A stretch of 64,000 nt of DNA from Chthoniobacter sp. (GCA_021414005.1 JAIOPH010000033.1:1-64000), one strand, 5' to 3'. Shown: positions 45,955 through 55,981, numbered from the stretch's first letter. Numbers and translations are program-made. Notes: generated by a model not told the origin, from the sequence alone.

Positions 45955-47097
45955 ATGAAAACGATCCAAGCAATCGTGGAACTCGCGAGAGAGACGCCCG
46001 CCGGCGAGGTGCTGGCCATGGCGACGGTGATGAAGGTGCGCGGATCGGCGTATCGCCGCCCCGGCGCGCGCATGCTGGTGAACGCCGCGGGCCGCACCGC
46101 CGGGATGATCAGCGGCGGGTGTCTGGAAAACGACGTGTGCGAGCGGGCGCGCAAGGTCATGGCCACGGGCGTGCCGATCCTCGTGACGTACGATTCGACC
46201 GCGCCGGAAGACATCGTTTTCGGCCTCGGGCTGGGGTGCAACGGCGTGGTGGAAGTGCTCATCGAACGCCTCACCGCGGGTGACGAAACCGGGCTGCTCG
46301 CGTTCCTTTCTTCGTGTGTCGCGCGTCGCCAGATCGGGCGCATCGCCACGGTTTTCCAGTCGGACGTTTTCCCGCTTGGTGCGCGTCTGCTGCGCTGGCC
46401 GGATGGCAGCATCACGTCGTCCCTCGCTGATCCCGCCCTGACCGCGGCGCTGCTGCGGACGTTTCAGGAAACCGCCGCCCGACGCACGGCCTTGCGGCAG
46501 GTCGAACTGCCCGACGGTCGCGCTGCCCGCGTGCTCGTCGAAGCCGTCACACCGCCCGTTCCGCTCACGATTTTTGGCGCGGCCGACGATGCCGTTCCCG
46601 TGGCGCAACTCGCCAAGAGCATCGGCTGGCACGTCACGGTCATCGACGCGCGCCCGGCCTACGCGACACCGGAGCGTTTCCCGACTGCGGATGCCGTCCA
46701 CTGCCTGCGCCCCGAGGCACTGCTCGCGAGTCCGCACATCGTCCTGCCGCCCGATGCGCTCGTCATGATCATGACGCACAATTTCACGCACGACCGCGCC
46801 CTGCTCGGCTTCCTGCTCGGGCGTCCGTTGCGCTATCTCGGCGTCCTCGGACCTAAGTCGCGCACGCAGCGGCTGCTCGACGAACTCGCGGACAGCGGCC
46901 TCGTTTTCTCCAGCGAAAAACTCGCGCACCTCCACGGCCCCGCCGGGCTCGACATCGGCGCGGAGACTCCCGAGGAGATCGCCGTTTCCATCATCGGCGA
47001 GATGCAAGCCGCGCTCGCGCAACGCCACGGCGGCGCGCTGCGCGACCGCACCGCACCGATTCACGATCCGGCGGATCAGCCCGCCGCCGTCGCATGA
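45955..47097 (+). CDS. XdhC/CoxI-family molybdenum cofactor insertion protein
   Basis: 380 residues. The N-terminal XdhC domain has ATVMKVRGSAYRRPGARMLV, MISGGCLENDVCERA and DIVFGLGLGCNGVVEVLIER. The C-terminal Rossmann-like domain has LTIFGAADDAVPVAQLAKSI, MIMTHNFTHDRALLGFLLG and YLGVLGPKSRTQRLLDEL. XdhC-type proteins protect, sulfurate and insert the cofactor into the adjacent hydroxylase. The ATG is nine bases after the large-subunit stop, and the MocA-like gene overlaps by four bases. Confidence 0.92.
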   Translation: MKTIQAIVELARETPAGEVLAMATVMKVRGSAYRRPGARMLVNAAGRTAGMISGGCLENDVCERARKVMATGVPILVTYDSTAPEDIVFGLGLGCNGVVEVLIERLTAGDETGLLAFLSSCVARRQIGRIATVFQSDVFPLGARLLRWPDGSITSSLADPALTAALLRTFQETAARRTALRQVELPDGRAARVLVEAVTPPVPLTIFGAADDAVPVAQLAKSIGWHVTVIDARPAYATPERFPTADAVHCLRPEALLASPHIVLPPDALVMIMTHNFTHDRALLGFLLGRPLRYLGVLGPKSRTQRLLDELADSGLVFSSEKLAHLHGPAGLDIGAETPEEIAVSIIGEMQAALAQRHGGALRDRTAPIHDPADQPAAVA

Positions 47098-47699
47098 GCA
47101 CCGGCATCGTCATTCTTGCCGCCGGTGAATCGGCCCGCATGGGAACGCCCAAGCAATTGCTCCCCTGTCACGGCACCACGCTGCTCCAGCACTCCATCGC
47201 TACGGCGTGCGCCCTGCCGGGCTCCGCAGTCGTGGTCGTGCTCGGCGCGGAGGCCGGAAAAATCCGCGCACAAGTCGAGGATTCGCGGGTGCATTTCGTG
47301 GAGAATCCCGAGTGGTGCGAAGGCATGGGTGGCTCGCTGCGAACCGGGCTGCAGGCCCTGCTCGCCGAGCATCCCGCGCTTTCGGCGGTCATTTTTCTCG
47401 TCTGCGATCAGCCGCTTCTGACGGTCGCGACGCTGCGCGCGCTCCTCGCGACACACGAGCAGAGCCGCTGCGCCATCGTGGCTTCCGACTACGGCGAAAC
47501 GCTCGGCGTGCCGGCGCTGTTTGCGAGTTCCCTGTTTCCCGAACTGCTGGCCCTGCGGGGCGCGGACGGCGCGCGGCAGATCATCAAAGCCCATCGCGAA
47601 AATGCGGTCGGCGTTCCCTTTCCCGGCGGCGCGGTCGATCTCGACACGCCGGCCGATTACTCCGCCTTCCGCGATCATCCCACCCCCATACCCGTATGA
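47094..47699 (+). CDS. MocA-like molybdenum cofactor cytidylyltransferase
   Basis: 201 residues, a single nucleotidyltransferase domain. The CTP-binding start is VILAAGESARMGTPKQLLPC; later ENPEWCEGMGGSLRTGL and FLVCDQPLLTVATL match MocA rather than guanylyl-transferring MobA. It would turn Mo-molybdopterin to the cytosine dinucleotide form needed by this hydroxylase family. Overlaps XdhC at ATGA, and its own stop overlaps the start of the beta-helix gene the same way. Confidence 0.88.
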   Translation: MSTGIVILAAGESARMGTPKQLLPCHGTTLLQHSIATACALPGSAVVVVLGAEAGKIRAQVEDSRVHFVENPEWCEGMGGSLRTGLQALLAEHPALSAVIFLVCDQPLLTVATLRALLATHEQSRCAIVASDYGETLGVPALFASSLFPELLALRGADGARQIIKAHRENAVGVPFPGGAVDLDTPADYSAFRDHPTPIPV

Positions 47700-49612
47700 A
47701 AATCACCTGCTTCCTCCCGCTCTTTCTCGGCCTCGCCGCCGCGCACGCGGCCACGCTCAATGTCACCACGACCGCTGATTCCGGTGCCGGCTCGCTCCGC
47801 GCGCAGATCGCGGCGGCGGCGGGCGGCGACACCGTCGCCATCACTGCCACGGGCACGATCACCCTCACGACGGGTGAAATCGCCGTCACCGGCAAAAATC
47901 TGATCGTCGCCGGTCCTGGCGCCAACAGCCTCACGATCACCACCAACGCGACGACCCGCGCGTTCAAAATTGTGAACGCCCAATGCACGATCAGCGGTCT
48001 GACTTTCAACAACTGCCGAGGCCTGCCGGGCGACGTGGACACGGGCGGCGCGATCGCCGTGGACAACTTCACCTCCGGCGGTGGGACCAATGTCACGACG
48101 ATCACCGACTGCACTTTCACCAACAACCAGTCCGGCTGGGGCGGAGCGGTGGACGTCTTCAATGGCGGCCTCGTGCTGGCCCGCAGCACCTTTGCGGGCA
48201 ACTCCTGCAATGGGCTGGCCTTTGGCACGAATGGCGGCGGCGGCGCGCTCAGCCTCGGTCCCACCGTGGCGTCCACCATCACGAACTGCACCTTCTCCGG
48301 GAACAGTCAGAACGGGGCGGCCGTCGGCCAGCCCGGCGGCGGCGCGATCTACAATTACGGCGCGGGCTTCGCCAATCCGCCGGCCGTCACCACGGAGCAC
48401 TGCACCTTTGTCGGCAACGTGGATGCCGCGGGCGCAGCGGGCGCGATTCGCGGGAACTACACCGCCAGCTACCACACCGCTGCGCGGCTGAAAAACTGCC
48501 TGTTCGTGAACAATCAGGCCCCCGTCAGTTTGCTGAAAAACTTCGCCGGCAATCCGACGGGAGCGCTCACGGCGTCGTATGCGTCGCTCGGCGGAAACGT
48601 CACGGATGAAGCGGCCACGAGCGCGACCTTCATGTCCACGAACGCCGACAAATTCAGCAACGCGGCGCTCGCGCCTTCCGTTTCGTCCACACTCGCGCTC
48701 AATGGCGGCGTCATCGCCACCCACGCCATCACGCGCGGTTCGCCCGCGCAGCGCACGGGTGTCTCCAACACGGTCGCGACCGATCAGCGCGGCGCGCCGC
48801 GGCACGCCACGCCCGATGCCGGAGCCTTCGAGTTGATCGAACCGGAAATCAGCGTTTCCGTCGCCGCGACTCCGCTCGCGGAAGGTGGCGCGCTGGCCTT
48901 TGGCTCCACGCCATTTTCCGCTCCGCTGGTGAAAACGATCACGATCACCAATGCGCAGACGAGCGTCCTCACCACGGGCCCGCTCACGCTCGCGGGCGTT
49001 TCGGCCCCTGCCGGTTATGCGGTCAGCAGCTTTCCCGCCGGGCCACTCGCGAACGGGCAGTCCGCCACTTTCACCATCACCCTCACCGCTGCCGCCACGG
49101 GCCTGTCCAACAGCGCGCTCACTTTCACCGGCAACGACAGCTTCAATCCCACTATTGCGTCCGCCGCCTCCGGTTCGCCCAATCAGCACACGCTCAATCT
49201 CACCGGCCTCGTCACCGACACCGCGGATCATTGGCGCACGCAAAACTTTGGCCCCGGCGCGACGAACTCCGGCAACGCCGCCGATGACGCCAACCCGGCG
49301 GGCGACGGCCTTGTGAACCTGCTGAAATACTCGCTCGGCCTGAACCCGCTGGTCGCCTACCCGCCCGGCACGGCAACCGCTTCTGGCTTTGATTCCGCCG
49401 GGCACCTCACCATGACCGTCGCGAAAAATCCCGCGGCGACCGACGTGCATCTCGCCATCGAAGTCGCTGGCGATCTGGCTTCGCCAACCGCCTGGTCCTC
49501 GGCCAACACGACGATTGATCAGGACACGGCGACCTCGCTGAAAGCGCACGACAACACCCCGCTCTCCTCCGGCCAGAACCGCTTCATCCGCCTGAAAGTC
49601 ACACGCCCGTAA
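47696..49612 (+). CDS. Secreted parallel beta-helix protein (choice-of-anchor Q type)
   Basis: 638 residues. Signal peptide MKITCFLPLFLGLAAAHA, then TLNVTTTADSGAGSLRAQIA, the hallmark beginning of choice-of-anchor-Q/right-handed beta-helix proteins. Repeated rungs follow: ITDCTFTNNQSGWGGAVDVF, ITNCTFSGNSQNGAAVG, TEHCTFVGNVDAAGAAG, LKNCLFVNNQAP. A beta-sandwich segment (about 380-500) and the verrucomicrobial ending NLLKYSLGLNPLVAYPPG close it. Unusually for a surface protein, it is coupled by ATGA to the MocA-like gene. Whether this reflects function or only compact packing is unclear. Confidence 0.82.
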   Translation: MKITCFLPLFLGLAAAHAATLNVTTTADSGAGSLRAQIAAAAGGDTVAITATGTITLTTGEIAVTGKNLIVAGPGANSLTITTNATTRAFKIVNAQCTISGLTFNNCRGLPGDVDTGGAIAVDNFTSGGGTNVTTITDCTFTNNQSGWGGAVDVFNGGLVLARSTFAGNSCNGLAFGTNGGGGALSLGPTVASTITNCTFSGNSQNGAAVGQPGGGAIYNYGAGFANPPAVTTEHCTFVGNVDAAGAAGAIRGNYTASYHTAARLKNCLFVNNQAPVSLLKNFAGNPTGALTASYASLGGNVTDEAATSATFMSTNADKFSNAALAPSVSSTLALNGGVIATHAITRGSPAQRTGVSNTVATDQRGAPRHATPDAGAFELIEPEISVSVAATPLAEGGALAFGSTPFSAPLVKTITITNAQTSVLTTGPLTLAGVSAPAGYAVSSFPAGPLANGQSATFTITLTAAATGLSNSALTFTGNDSFNPTIASAASGSPNQHTLNLTGLVTDTADHWRTQNFGPGATNSGNAADDANPAGDGLVNLLKYSLGLNPLVAYPPGTATASGFDSAGHLTMTVAKNPAATDVHLAIEVAGDLASPTAWSSANTTIDQDTATSLKAHDNTPLSSGQNRFIRLKVTRP

Positions 49613-49702
49613 GCGAACCGGCGCGCGGAGCGCCAGGCACGAGACACGGATTGCGCGGACCTCTCCCGCCGACCATGATGCCGCCCGCAGTCCCCCACGC
49701 TC

Positions 49703-50377
49703 ATGCCAATTCTCGTTGTCGAAGATGAAAAGAAGCTCGCGAGTTTCATCGCGGGCGGTTTGCGCTCGGCGCTATTCGAGGTGGATGTCGTCCACGATGG
49801 CGACACGGCTCTGGGCAAACTGAAGAGCGCCACCTACGAGGCCGCCGTGCTCGACATCATGCTGCCAGGTCGCGACGGGTTGAGTATCCTGCGCCTCCTC
49901 CGCGAGGAGGGAAACAACGTGCCCGTCGTGCTCCTCACGGCCCGCGGTTCGGTCAATGAACGCATCGAGGGCCTGCGCCTCGGCGCGGATGACTATCTGC
50001 CGAAACCGTTCTCCATCGACGAACTCGTCCTCCGCCTGCAGGCCGTGCTCCGGCGCGCTTCCGGCGAACGTCTCACCGTGCTGCATTCTGCCGACGTTAC
50101 GATGAACCTCGTCACCCGCGAAGTCCGCCGCGGCAAGCAGGCCATCGACCTCTCGCCGCGCGAGTTTGAACTGCTGGAATTTTTTCTCCGCTCGGCGGAG
50201 CGGACGCTCACGCGCATGAGCATCATCGAGCACGTGTGGGGCTATCATTTCGACCCCGGGACCAACCTCATCGAGGTCTATGTGAAACGTCTCCGCGGCA
50301 AGCTGGCGGAAGGCGGCGCAGCCAAGCTCATTCACACGATCCACGGCACCGGCTACCGCTTCGGGCCTGCGGAATGA
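49703..50377 (+). CDS. OmpR-family response regulator (CusR-like)
   Basis: 224 residues. Receiver with phospho-Asp51 (AAVLDIMLPGRDGL) and Lys101 (LGADDYLPKPFSIDELVLRL), then a winged helix (IDLSPREFELLEFFLRSAER, MSIIEHVWGYHFDPGTNLIE, HTIHGTGYRFGP). The HFDPGTNLIEVYVKRLR form is typical of metal- and copper-responsive CusR/CopR regulators, but the target is not visible. Its stop overlaps the kinase start (ATGA). Confidence 0.93.
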   Translation: MPILVVEDEKKLASFIAGGLRSALFEVDVVHDGDTALGKLKSATYEAAVLDIMLPGRDGLSILRLLREEGNNVPVVLLTARGSVNERIEGLRLGADDYLPKPFSIDELVLRLQAVLRRASGERLTVLHSADVTMNLVTREVRRGKQAIDLSPREFELLEFFLRSAERTLTRMSIIEHVWGYHFDPGTNLIEVYVKRLRGKLAEGGAAKLIHTIHGTGYRFGPAE

Positions 50378-51813
50378 AGCGGCTCTCGCTCCGGGTCCGG
50401 CTCGGCGTGTGGTCGGTGCTGATGCTGGCGATCCCGCTCGTCATCTTTGGCTGCGTGGTCGCGGTGAGCGTTTACTACAGCGAGGTGGAATCCACCGAGC
50501 GAGAGCTGCGCGTCGAGTCCGCCGCCGTGCTCGGGCGCATGCTCGACGCCCGCCGCACCGGACGCGACCCGGAGGAAGTGCGGGCGCTCATCGAGCCCTT
50601 TCACCCGTATCTCGAAGTGCTCGATGAAAGCGGCAAAGCGATCTACCGCTCGGTCGCATTGCAAGGCGTCCCTATCGTCACCGAACCGCGCGAGTCGGGA
50701 AATGTGCGCACGCTTTCCATCGGCGACACCCTCGTGCAGCAGGCCACGGCTTCGTCGGATGGGCTCACCGTCTCGCTCGGGGCCAGCCTCGCCCGGCCGC
50801 GCGCGAAGCTCCGCCAGCTCCTCCGCGGCTATGGCGTGGCCGCGCCCTTTCTCCTCACGGCCTTTGCCTTTGGCGCGGCGTGGGTTGCCCGCCACGCCCT
50901 GCAGCCGATCGAGGAAATCACCGCGCGCGCCGAGCAGATCTCGGCCGCGAGTCTGGATGCCCGGCTGCCCGTGCCTGCGGCCAAAGACGAATTGCGACGG
51001 CTGACCGAAGTGCTCAACGGCATGATGGCCCGCCTGGAGGGGAGTTTTCAGCAAGTCGCGCGCTTTACCTCCGACGCCTCGCACGAACTCCGCACCCCGC
51101 TCGCCATCCTCCGCGCCGAACTCGAAACCGCGCTCCAGACAGACGCGCCGCCGGAAGCCCGCGCGAGCCGCGTTCACGGCATGCTCGACGAAGTGCATCG
51201 CCTTTCCTCCCTCGTGGACAGTCTGCTGCTCCTCTCCCGCTCCGATGCCGGACGGCTCGAACTCGATCTCCAGCCCGTCGATCTCAGCCGCATGGTGGAG
51301 GCTGCCGCCGACGACGCCCGCCTGCTCGGCGATGCTCTCCACCTCACCGTCGAGAGTGCCCTTCCGAAGGATGTCACCGTCCGCGCCGACGCCGCGCGCC
51401 TGCGCCAGGTGCTGCTCAATCTCGTGGACAACGCCGTGAAGTTTAACCGGCGCGACGGCCGCCTGCGCATCGCGCTGGCCGTGGGTGAAACGGACGTGCG
51501 ACTGACCGTCGGCAACACGGGGACGACGCTGGGGGCCGACCATCGCCGGCGGATTTTCGAGCGCTTTTTCCGCGGCGACTCGGCGCGGAGCCGCGAGATC
51601 AAAGGCTTCGGCCTCGGCCTCAGCATCAGCCGCGAGATCATGCTCGCCCATGGCGGGCGGCTCGAGCTTTCGCAGAGCGAGGAGGACTGGACGGAATTCT
51701 CCGCCATCCTCCCGCTCCCTCCCCAACGCGCCACACGCGAGTCTCCCCTGATCGCCGACTCAAAAAAATCGCCCCGGCTCCTGGCTCGCTTCGGCGATGC
51801 CGCACCCGACTAG
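50374..51813 (+). CDS. Sensor histidine kinase (CusS-like), partner of the preceding regulator
   Basis: 479 residues. Helix 1 about 11-33, periplasmic domain about 34-155, helix 2 about 155-172, HAMP about 172-226, HisKA with FTSDASHELRTPLAILRAEL (His237), and HATPase with LVDNAVKFNRRDG, GTTLGADHRRRIFERFFRG and GFGLGLSISREIM. This is the heavy-metal sensor layout. The ligand is not known, and no metal efflux genes are nearby. About 30 residues beyond the ATPase domain look unstructured. Confidence 0.92.
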   Translation: MKRLSLRVRLGVWSVLMLAIPLVIFGCVVAVSVYYSEVESTERELRVESAAVLGRMLDARRTGRDPEEVRALIEPFHPYLEVLDESGKAIYRSVALQGVPIVTEPRESGNVRTLSIGDTLVQQATASSDGLTVSLGASLARPRAKLRQLLRGYGVAAPFLLTAFAFGAAWVARHALQPIEEITARAEQISAASLDARLPVPAAKDELRRLTEVLNGMMARLEGSFQQVARFTSDASHELRTPLAILRAELETALQTDAPPEARASRVHGMLDEVHRLSSLVDSLLLLSRSDAGRLELDLQPVDLSRMVEAAADDARLLGDALHLTVESALPKDVTVRADAARLRQVLLNLVDNAVKFNRRDGRLRIALAVGETDVRLTVGNTGTTLGADHRRRIFERFFRGDSARSREIKGFGLGLSISREIMLAHGGRLELSQSEEDWTEFSAILPLPPQRATRESPLIADSKKSPRLLARFGDAAPD

Positions 51814-51880
51814 CTGGCGCGCAAAGGCGTTGCTAAGGAAACGCGGTCCGGCAAATTGTCTTTCCGAGCTTTCCACGATC

Positions 51881-53311
51881 ATGAACCTGACGAATCATCT
51901 CCAGACCGCGCTGACGCGGCGCGCATTTTTGCAGAAGAGCAGCACGGGAATCGGGGCGCTGGCGCTGGGATCGTTGCTGTCGCCGGGAGCGTTTGGCGCA
52001 GCGGCACCGGGGGCGATGAATGCGCTGCATTTTGCGCCCAAGGCGAAACGGATTATCTACCTGTTTATGTCGGGCGCGCCGTCGCATCTCGATCTTTTTG
52101 ATCCGAAGCCGACGCTGACGGAGATGACTGGGAAGGATCTGCCAGAGAGCGTGCGCAAGGGGCAGCGGATCACGGGGATGACCAGCGGGCAGAAGAACCT
52201 TTTCTGCGTGGGGTCGCCGTTCAAGTTCGAGAAGTATGGGAGCGCGGGGATGGATTTGTCGGAGCTGCTGCCGAATCTTTCGCGTGTGGTGGACGACTGC
52301 ACGTTTGTGCGCTCGGTGGTCACGGACCCGATCAATCACGATCCGGCGGTGACCTTTTTCGCCACGGGCAACCAGCAGCCGGGCCGCCCGACGATGGGCG
52401 CGTGGCTGGCTTACGGGCTGGGCAGCGACAATCGCGATTTGCCGTCCTTTGTGGTGCTGACGAGCGGCGGCGGCGGGCAAACGCTCCAGACGCGCTATTG
52501 GGGTAGTGGGTTTTTGCCGGCGCAATACGGCGGCGTGCAGTTTCGCAATGCGGGCGACCCGGTGCTTTTCGTCTCGAATCCGCCGGGCGTGAGTGGTGAG
52601 ACGCGGCGGCAGCTCATTGATTCGACGAACGATCTGAACCGCATGGCGCTCGGGACGCTCGGTGATCCGGCCATCACGGCGCAGATTGAAAACTATGAGC
52701 TGGCCTTCCGCATGCAGACGAGTGTGCCGGAGCTGACCGATCTTTCGACGGAGCCAAAGGCGGTGCTCGATCTCTACGGTGCGACGCCGGGGCGGCCCAG
52801 CTTTGCCAACAACTGCCTGCTCGCGCGCCGACTGGCGGAGCGCGATGTGCGGTTCATCCAGCTCTGTCATCGCGACTGGGATCACCACGGTGGGCTGCCG
52901 AGTGGGCTGCGGACGAAATGCAAGGAGACCGACCAGGGGAGCGCGGCGCTGATCACGGATCTAAAACAGCGCGGGCTGCTCGACGAGACACTGGTCATTT
53001 GGGGCGGCGAATTCGGCCGCACGGCCTACTCGCAGGGCGCGATCAAAAAGGACGATTTCGGGCGCGATCATCATCCGCGCTGCTTCACGATCTGGATGGC
53101 CGGCGGCGGCATCAAGCCGGGGCAGGTCTATGGCGAGACCGATGAATTCGGCTACAACATCGTGCGCGACCCGGTGCATGTGCATGACCTGCACGCCACG
53201 CTGCTGCACCTGCTCGGCGTGGATCACAAAAAGCTGACCTATCGCCACGAGGGCCGCGACTACCGGCTGACGGATGTGTCTGGAAACATCGTGAAGGCTC
53301 TGCTCGCCTGA
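51881..53311 (+). CDS. DUF1501 Tat-exported protein
   Basis: 476 residues. Tat signal LTRRAFLQKSSTGIGALALG. DUF1501 belongs to the alkaline phosphatase/sulfatase fold: KRIIYLFMSGAPSHLDLFDP, HDPAVTFFATGNQQPGRPTM, FIQLCHRDWDHHGGLPSGL and ETLVIWGGEFGRTAYSQG carry candidate metal-binding Asp and His. Members nearly always come with a DUF1549/DUF1553 cytochrome-like gene, as here nine bases downstream. They are abundant in Planctomycetota and Verrucomicrobiota and thought to take part in complex glycan use, but the reaction is undefined. The order is reversed relative to the more common cytochrome-first arrangement. Confidence 0.88.
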   Translation: MNLTNHLQTALTRRAFLQKSSTGIGALALGSLLSPGAFGAAAPGAMNALHFAPKAKRIIYLFMSGAPSHLDLFDPKPTLTEMTGKDLPESVRKGQRITGMTSGQKNLFCVGSPFKFEKYGSAGMDLSELLPNLSRVVDDCTFVRSVVTDPINHDPAVTFFATGNQQPGRPTMGAWLAYGLGSDNRDLPSFVVLTSGGGGQTLQTRYWGSGFLPAQYGGVQFRNAGDPVLFVSNPPGVSGETRRQLIDSTNDLNRMALGTLGDPAITAQIENYELAFRMQTSVPELTDLSTEPKAVLDLYGATPGRPSFANNCLLARRLAERDVRFIQLCHRDWDHHGGLPSGLRTKCKETDQGSAALITDLKQRGLLDETLVIWGGEFGRTAYSQGAIKKDDFGRDHHPRCFTIWMAGGGIKPGQVYGETDEFGYNIVRDPVHVHDLHATLLHLLGVDHKKLTYRHEGRDYRLTDVSGNIVKALLA

Positions 53312-53320
53312 CCCCATTTT

Positions 53321-55981
53321 ATGATCCGACCGCCCGCGCTTTTCCACCTCCTACTCGCATCTGCTGCCGCGACCACTTTCGCCGCTGAGCCGCCGGTGCC
53401 GGCGAAGATCGAGTTCAACCGCGATGTGCGGCCGATTCTTTCGGATACCTGTTTTCACTGCCACGGGCCGGATGCCAAGGCGCGCGAGGCGAAGATGCGG
53501 CTGGATATTCGTGAGGAGGCGCTGAAGCCTGCGGAGTCGGGGGAAACGCCGATCGTGCCGGGGCAGCCGGAGAAGAGTGAGGTCGTGCGGCGGTTGCTGA
53601 CGAGCGACAAGGACGACCTGATGCCGCCGCTGAAGGCGCACAAGCCGCTGACGGCGCGGCAGAAGGAGATTCTCAAGCAATGGGTGGCGCAGGGCGCGGT
53701 TTACCAAAAGCACTGGGCCTACGAGGCACCGGTGAAGGCGGCGATCCCGGCGGGGCAAAAGGGCGTGGATGTGCTGGTGCAGAAGCGGCTCGCGGAGCTG
53801 GGGCTGAAGCCCTCGCCCGAGGCGGACCGGCGCACGCTCATCCGGCGGCTGTCCTTTGATTTGCTCGGGCTGCCGCCCACGCCGCAGGAGGTCGCGGCGT
53901 TTGTCGCCGACACCTCGCCGGACGCCTACACGAAGCTGGTGGACCGCATGCTCGCGAGTCCGCACTACGGCGAGCGCATGGCCATCGGCTGGCTGGATGT
54001 GGTGCGTTTCGCCGACACCATCGGCTACCACAGCGACAACCCGCACAACGTCTGGCCGTATCGCGACTGGGTCATCCGGGCCTTTAACGAAAACAAGCGC
54101 TTCGACCGCTTCACAATCGAGCAAGTCGCCGGCGATTTGCTGCCGGATGCGAACCTGCAGACGCGAATCGGCTCGGCTTTCAACCGCCTGATCCTCTCGA
54201 CCGAGGAAGGCGGGGCGCAGCCGAAGGACTACGAGGCCCGCGCGGTCACGGATCGCGTGCGCGCCATCGGCGCGGCGTGGATGGGCCAGACCACGGGCTG
54301 CGCGCAGTGTCACGATCACAAGTTCGATCCGTTCACGACGCGGGACTTCTATTCGCTGGGCGCGTTTTTCGCGGACATTCAGGAGAACGCGATCGGTCGG
54401 CGCGACGGCGGGGTCGCCGCGCCGTCGCCCGAGCAGGAGAAGGAACTTGCGAAGCTGGATGCGGAGATCGTGGAGGCGAAAAAGAAGCTGGCGGCTGTGG
54501 AAACGCAGTTCGATCCCGAGCAGAAAAAATGGGAGGCGGAACTCGCGGCCAAGCTCAAGGCGGACATCGCCAAGGCCGAAACCACGCCGCGGCTCGCCAA
54601 GGCGGTCGAGCCCACGAAGCCGGGTGAGACGACGGAGCCGGCGAAGGTGGAGGAACCGCCGAAGCCGCGCATCATGCTGCCGGAATTGGAGCCCGGCTCG
54701 AAGGCTTCCGCGCAGGACAAAAAGGCCGTGCAGCAGGTGGCCGATATTTTGGCAAAAGATGCGAAGGACCGGACGGGCAATGAGCCGCAGGTGGTGCAGA
54801 CGTATTTCCGCACGAAGGTCTCGAAGCTCGGCCAGGCCGAGAAGGCGGCGCTCGCGAACGCCGAGAATCAGCGCAAGAAATTCAACGACGCGCTGCCGAA
54901 GGTCATGGTCTCAACCAGTGGCGGCAAGCGCACCGTGAGGATTCTGGCGCGCGGCAATTTCATGGATGAAAGCGGCGAGGTCGTGAAGGCCGCGCTGCCG
55001 CACTATCTGCCGCAGCCGAAGATCGAGGGCCGCGAACCGACGCGGCTCGATCTCGCGCAGTGGCTCGTCTCGCGCGACAACCCGCTGACCGCGCGCACCG
55101 TGATGAACCGGCTGTGGAAGCAGTTTTTCGGGACCGGCCTGAGCAAGGTGCTCGACGATCTCGGTGCGCAGGGCGAGACGCCCGCGAATCCTGCGCTGCT
55201 CGACTGGCTGGCGTGCGAGTTCATGGACGGCGGCTGGGACATGAAGCGCATGGTCCGCGGCATCGTGACCAGCCACACCTACATGCAGGTCTCCACGGTG
55301 ACGCCCGAACTGCTTGCAGCCGATCCCTACAACCGCGAATACGCGCGCCAGAGCCGCTTCCGCGTGGACGCCGAACTGGTGCGCGACAACGCGCTCGCCA
55401 TCGCCGGCCTGCTCGTGCCGAAGATCGGCGGACCGAGCGTGAAGCCCTACCAGCCGGATCGCTACTGGGAGAATCTGAATTTTCCCACCCGCAACTACGA
55501 CGCCGACAAGGGCGAGAGCCAGTATCGGCGCGGCCTCTACACCTGGTGGCAGCGCAGTTTCGTCCACCCGAGCATGCTGGCTTTCGACGCCCCGACCCGC
55601 GAGGAATGCGCCGCCGAGCGCAACCGCTCGAACATCCCCCAGCAGGCGCTCGTGCTGCTCAACGATCCGACTTACGTCGAGGCCGCGCGGAGTCTCGCCG
55701 CCCGCATCCTGACCGACTGCAAAGGCACGGATGACCAGCGCATCGTGTGGGCCTGGCAGCAGGCGCTCCAGCGTCCGCCCAGCTCGGACGAGATGAAAAC
55801 CGCGAGCACGCTTCTCGCCGAGCGTCTCACCGCCTATCGCGCCGACGCCCCGGCTGCGGATGCGCTGCTCAAGACCGGCTTCGCGCCCGCGCCCGCCGCC
55901 GTGGACAAAGCGGAACTCGCCGCCTGGACGCACGTCGCCCGCGTGCTCCTGAACCTCCACGAAACCATCACCCGCTCGTGA
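53321..55981 (+). CDS. Secreted cytochrome-like PSCyt1-DUF1549-DUF1553 protein
   Basis: 886 residues. Signal peptide to about TFAA-EP. A c-type haem site C-F-H-C-H at 44-48 lies in the planctomycete cytochrome C domain (IEFNRDVRPILSDT). DUF1549 follows (LIRRLSFDLLGLPPTPQEVA, FADTIGYHSDNPHNVWPYRD), with another C-A-Q-C-H at 327-331 in TGCAQCHDHKFDPFTTRDFY. A charged, Lys/Glu/Pro-rich stretch at about 370-520 may be a flexible insert. DUF1553 closes it (LAQWLVSRDNPLTARTVMNR, LLDWLACEFMDGGWDMKRMV). It should act in the periplasm with the DUF1501 partner. Confidence 0.9.
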   Translation: MIRPPALFHLLLASAAATTFAAEPPVPAKIEFNRDVRPILSDTCFHCHGPDAKAREAKMRLDIREEALKPAESGETPIVPGQPEKSEVVRRLLTSDKDDLMPPLKAHKPLTARQKEILKQWVAQGAVYQKHWAYEAPVKAAIPAGQKGVDVLVQKRLAELGLKPSPEADRRTLIRRLSFDLLGLPPTPQEVAAFVADTSPDAYTKLVDRMLASPHYGERMAIGWLDVVRFADTIGYHSDNPHNVWPYRDWVIRAFNENKRFDRFTIEQVAGDLLPDANLQTRIGSAFNRLILSTEEGGAQPKDYEARAVTDRVRAIGAAWMGQTTGCAQCHDHKFDPFTTRDFYSLGAFFADIQENAIGRRDGGVAAPSPEQEKELAKLDAEIVEAKKKLAAVETQFDPEQKKWEAELAAKLKADIAKAETTPRLAKAVEPTKPGETTEPAKVEEPPKPRIMLPELEPGSKASAQDKKAVQQVADILAKDAKDRTGNEPQVVQTYFRTKVSKLGQAEKAALANAENQRKKFNDALPKVMVSTSGGKRTVRILARGNFMDESGEVVKAALPHYLPQPKIEGREPTRLDLAQWLVSRDNPLTARTVMNRLWKQFFGTGLSKVLDDLGAQGETPANPALLDWLACEFMDGGWDMKRMVRGIVTSHTYMQVSTVTPELLAADPYNREYARQSRFRVDAELVRDNALAIAGLLVPKIGGPSVKPYQPDRYWENLNFPTRNYDADKGESQYRRGLYTWWQRSFVHPSMLAFDAPTREECAAERNRSNIPQQALVLLNDPTYVEAARSLAARILTDCKGTDDQRIVWAWQQALQRPPSSDEMKTASTLLAERLTAYRADAPAADALLKTGFAPAPAAVDKAELAAWTHVARVLLNLHETITRS

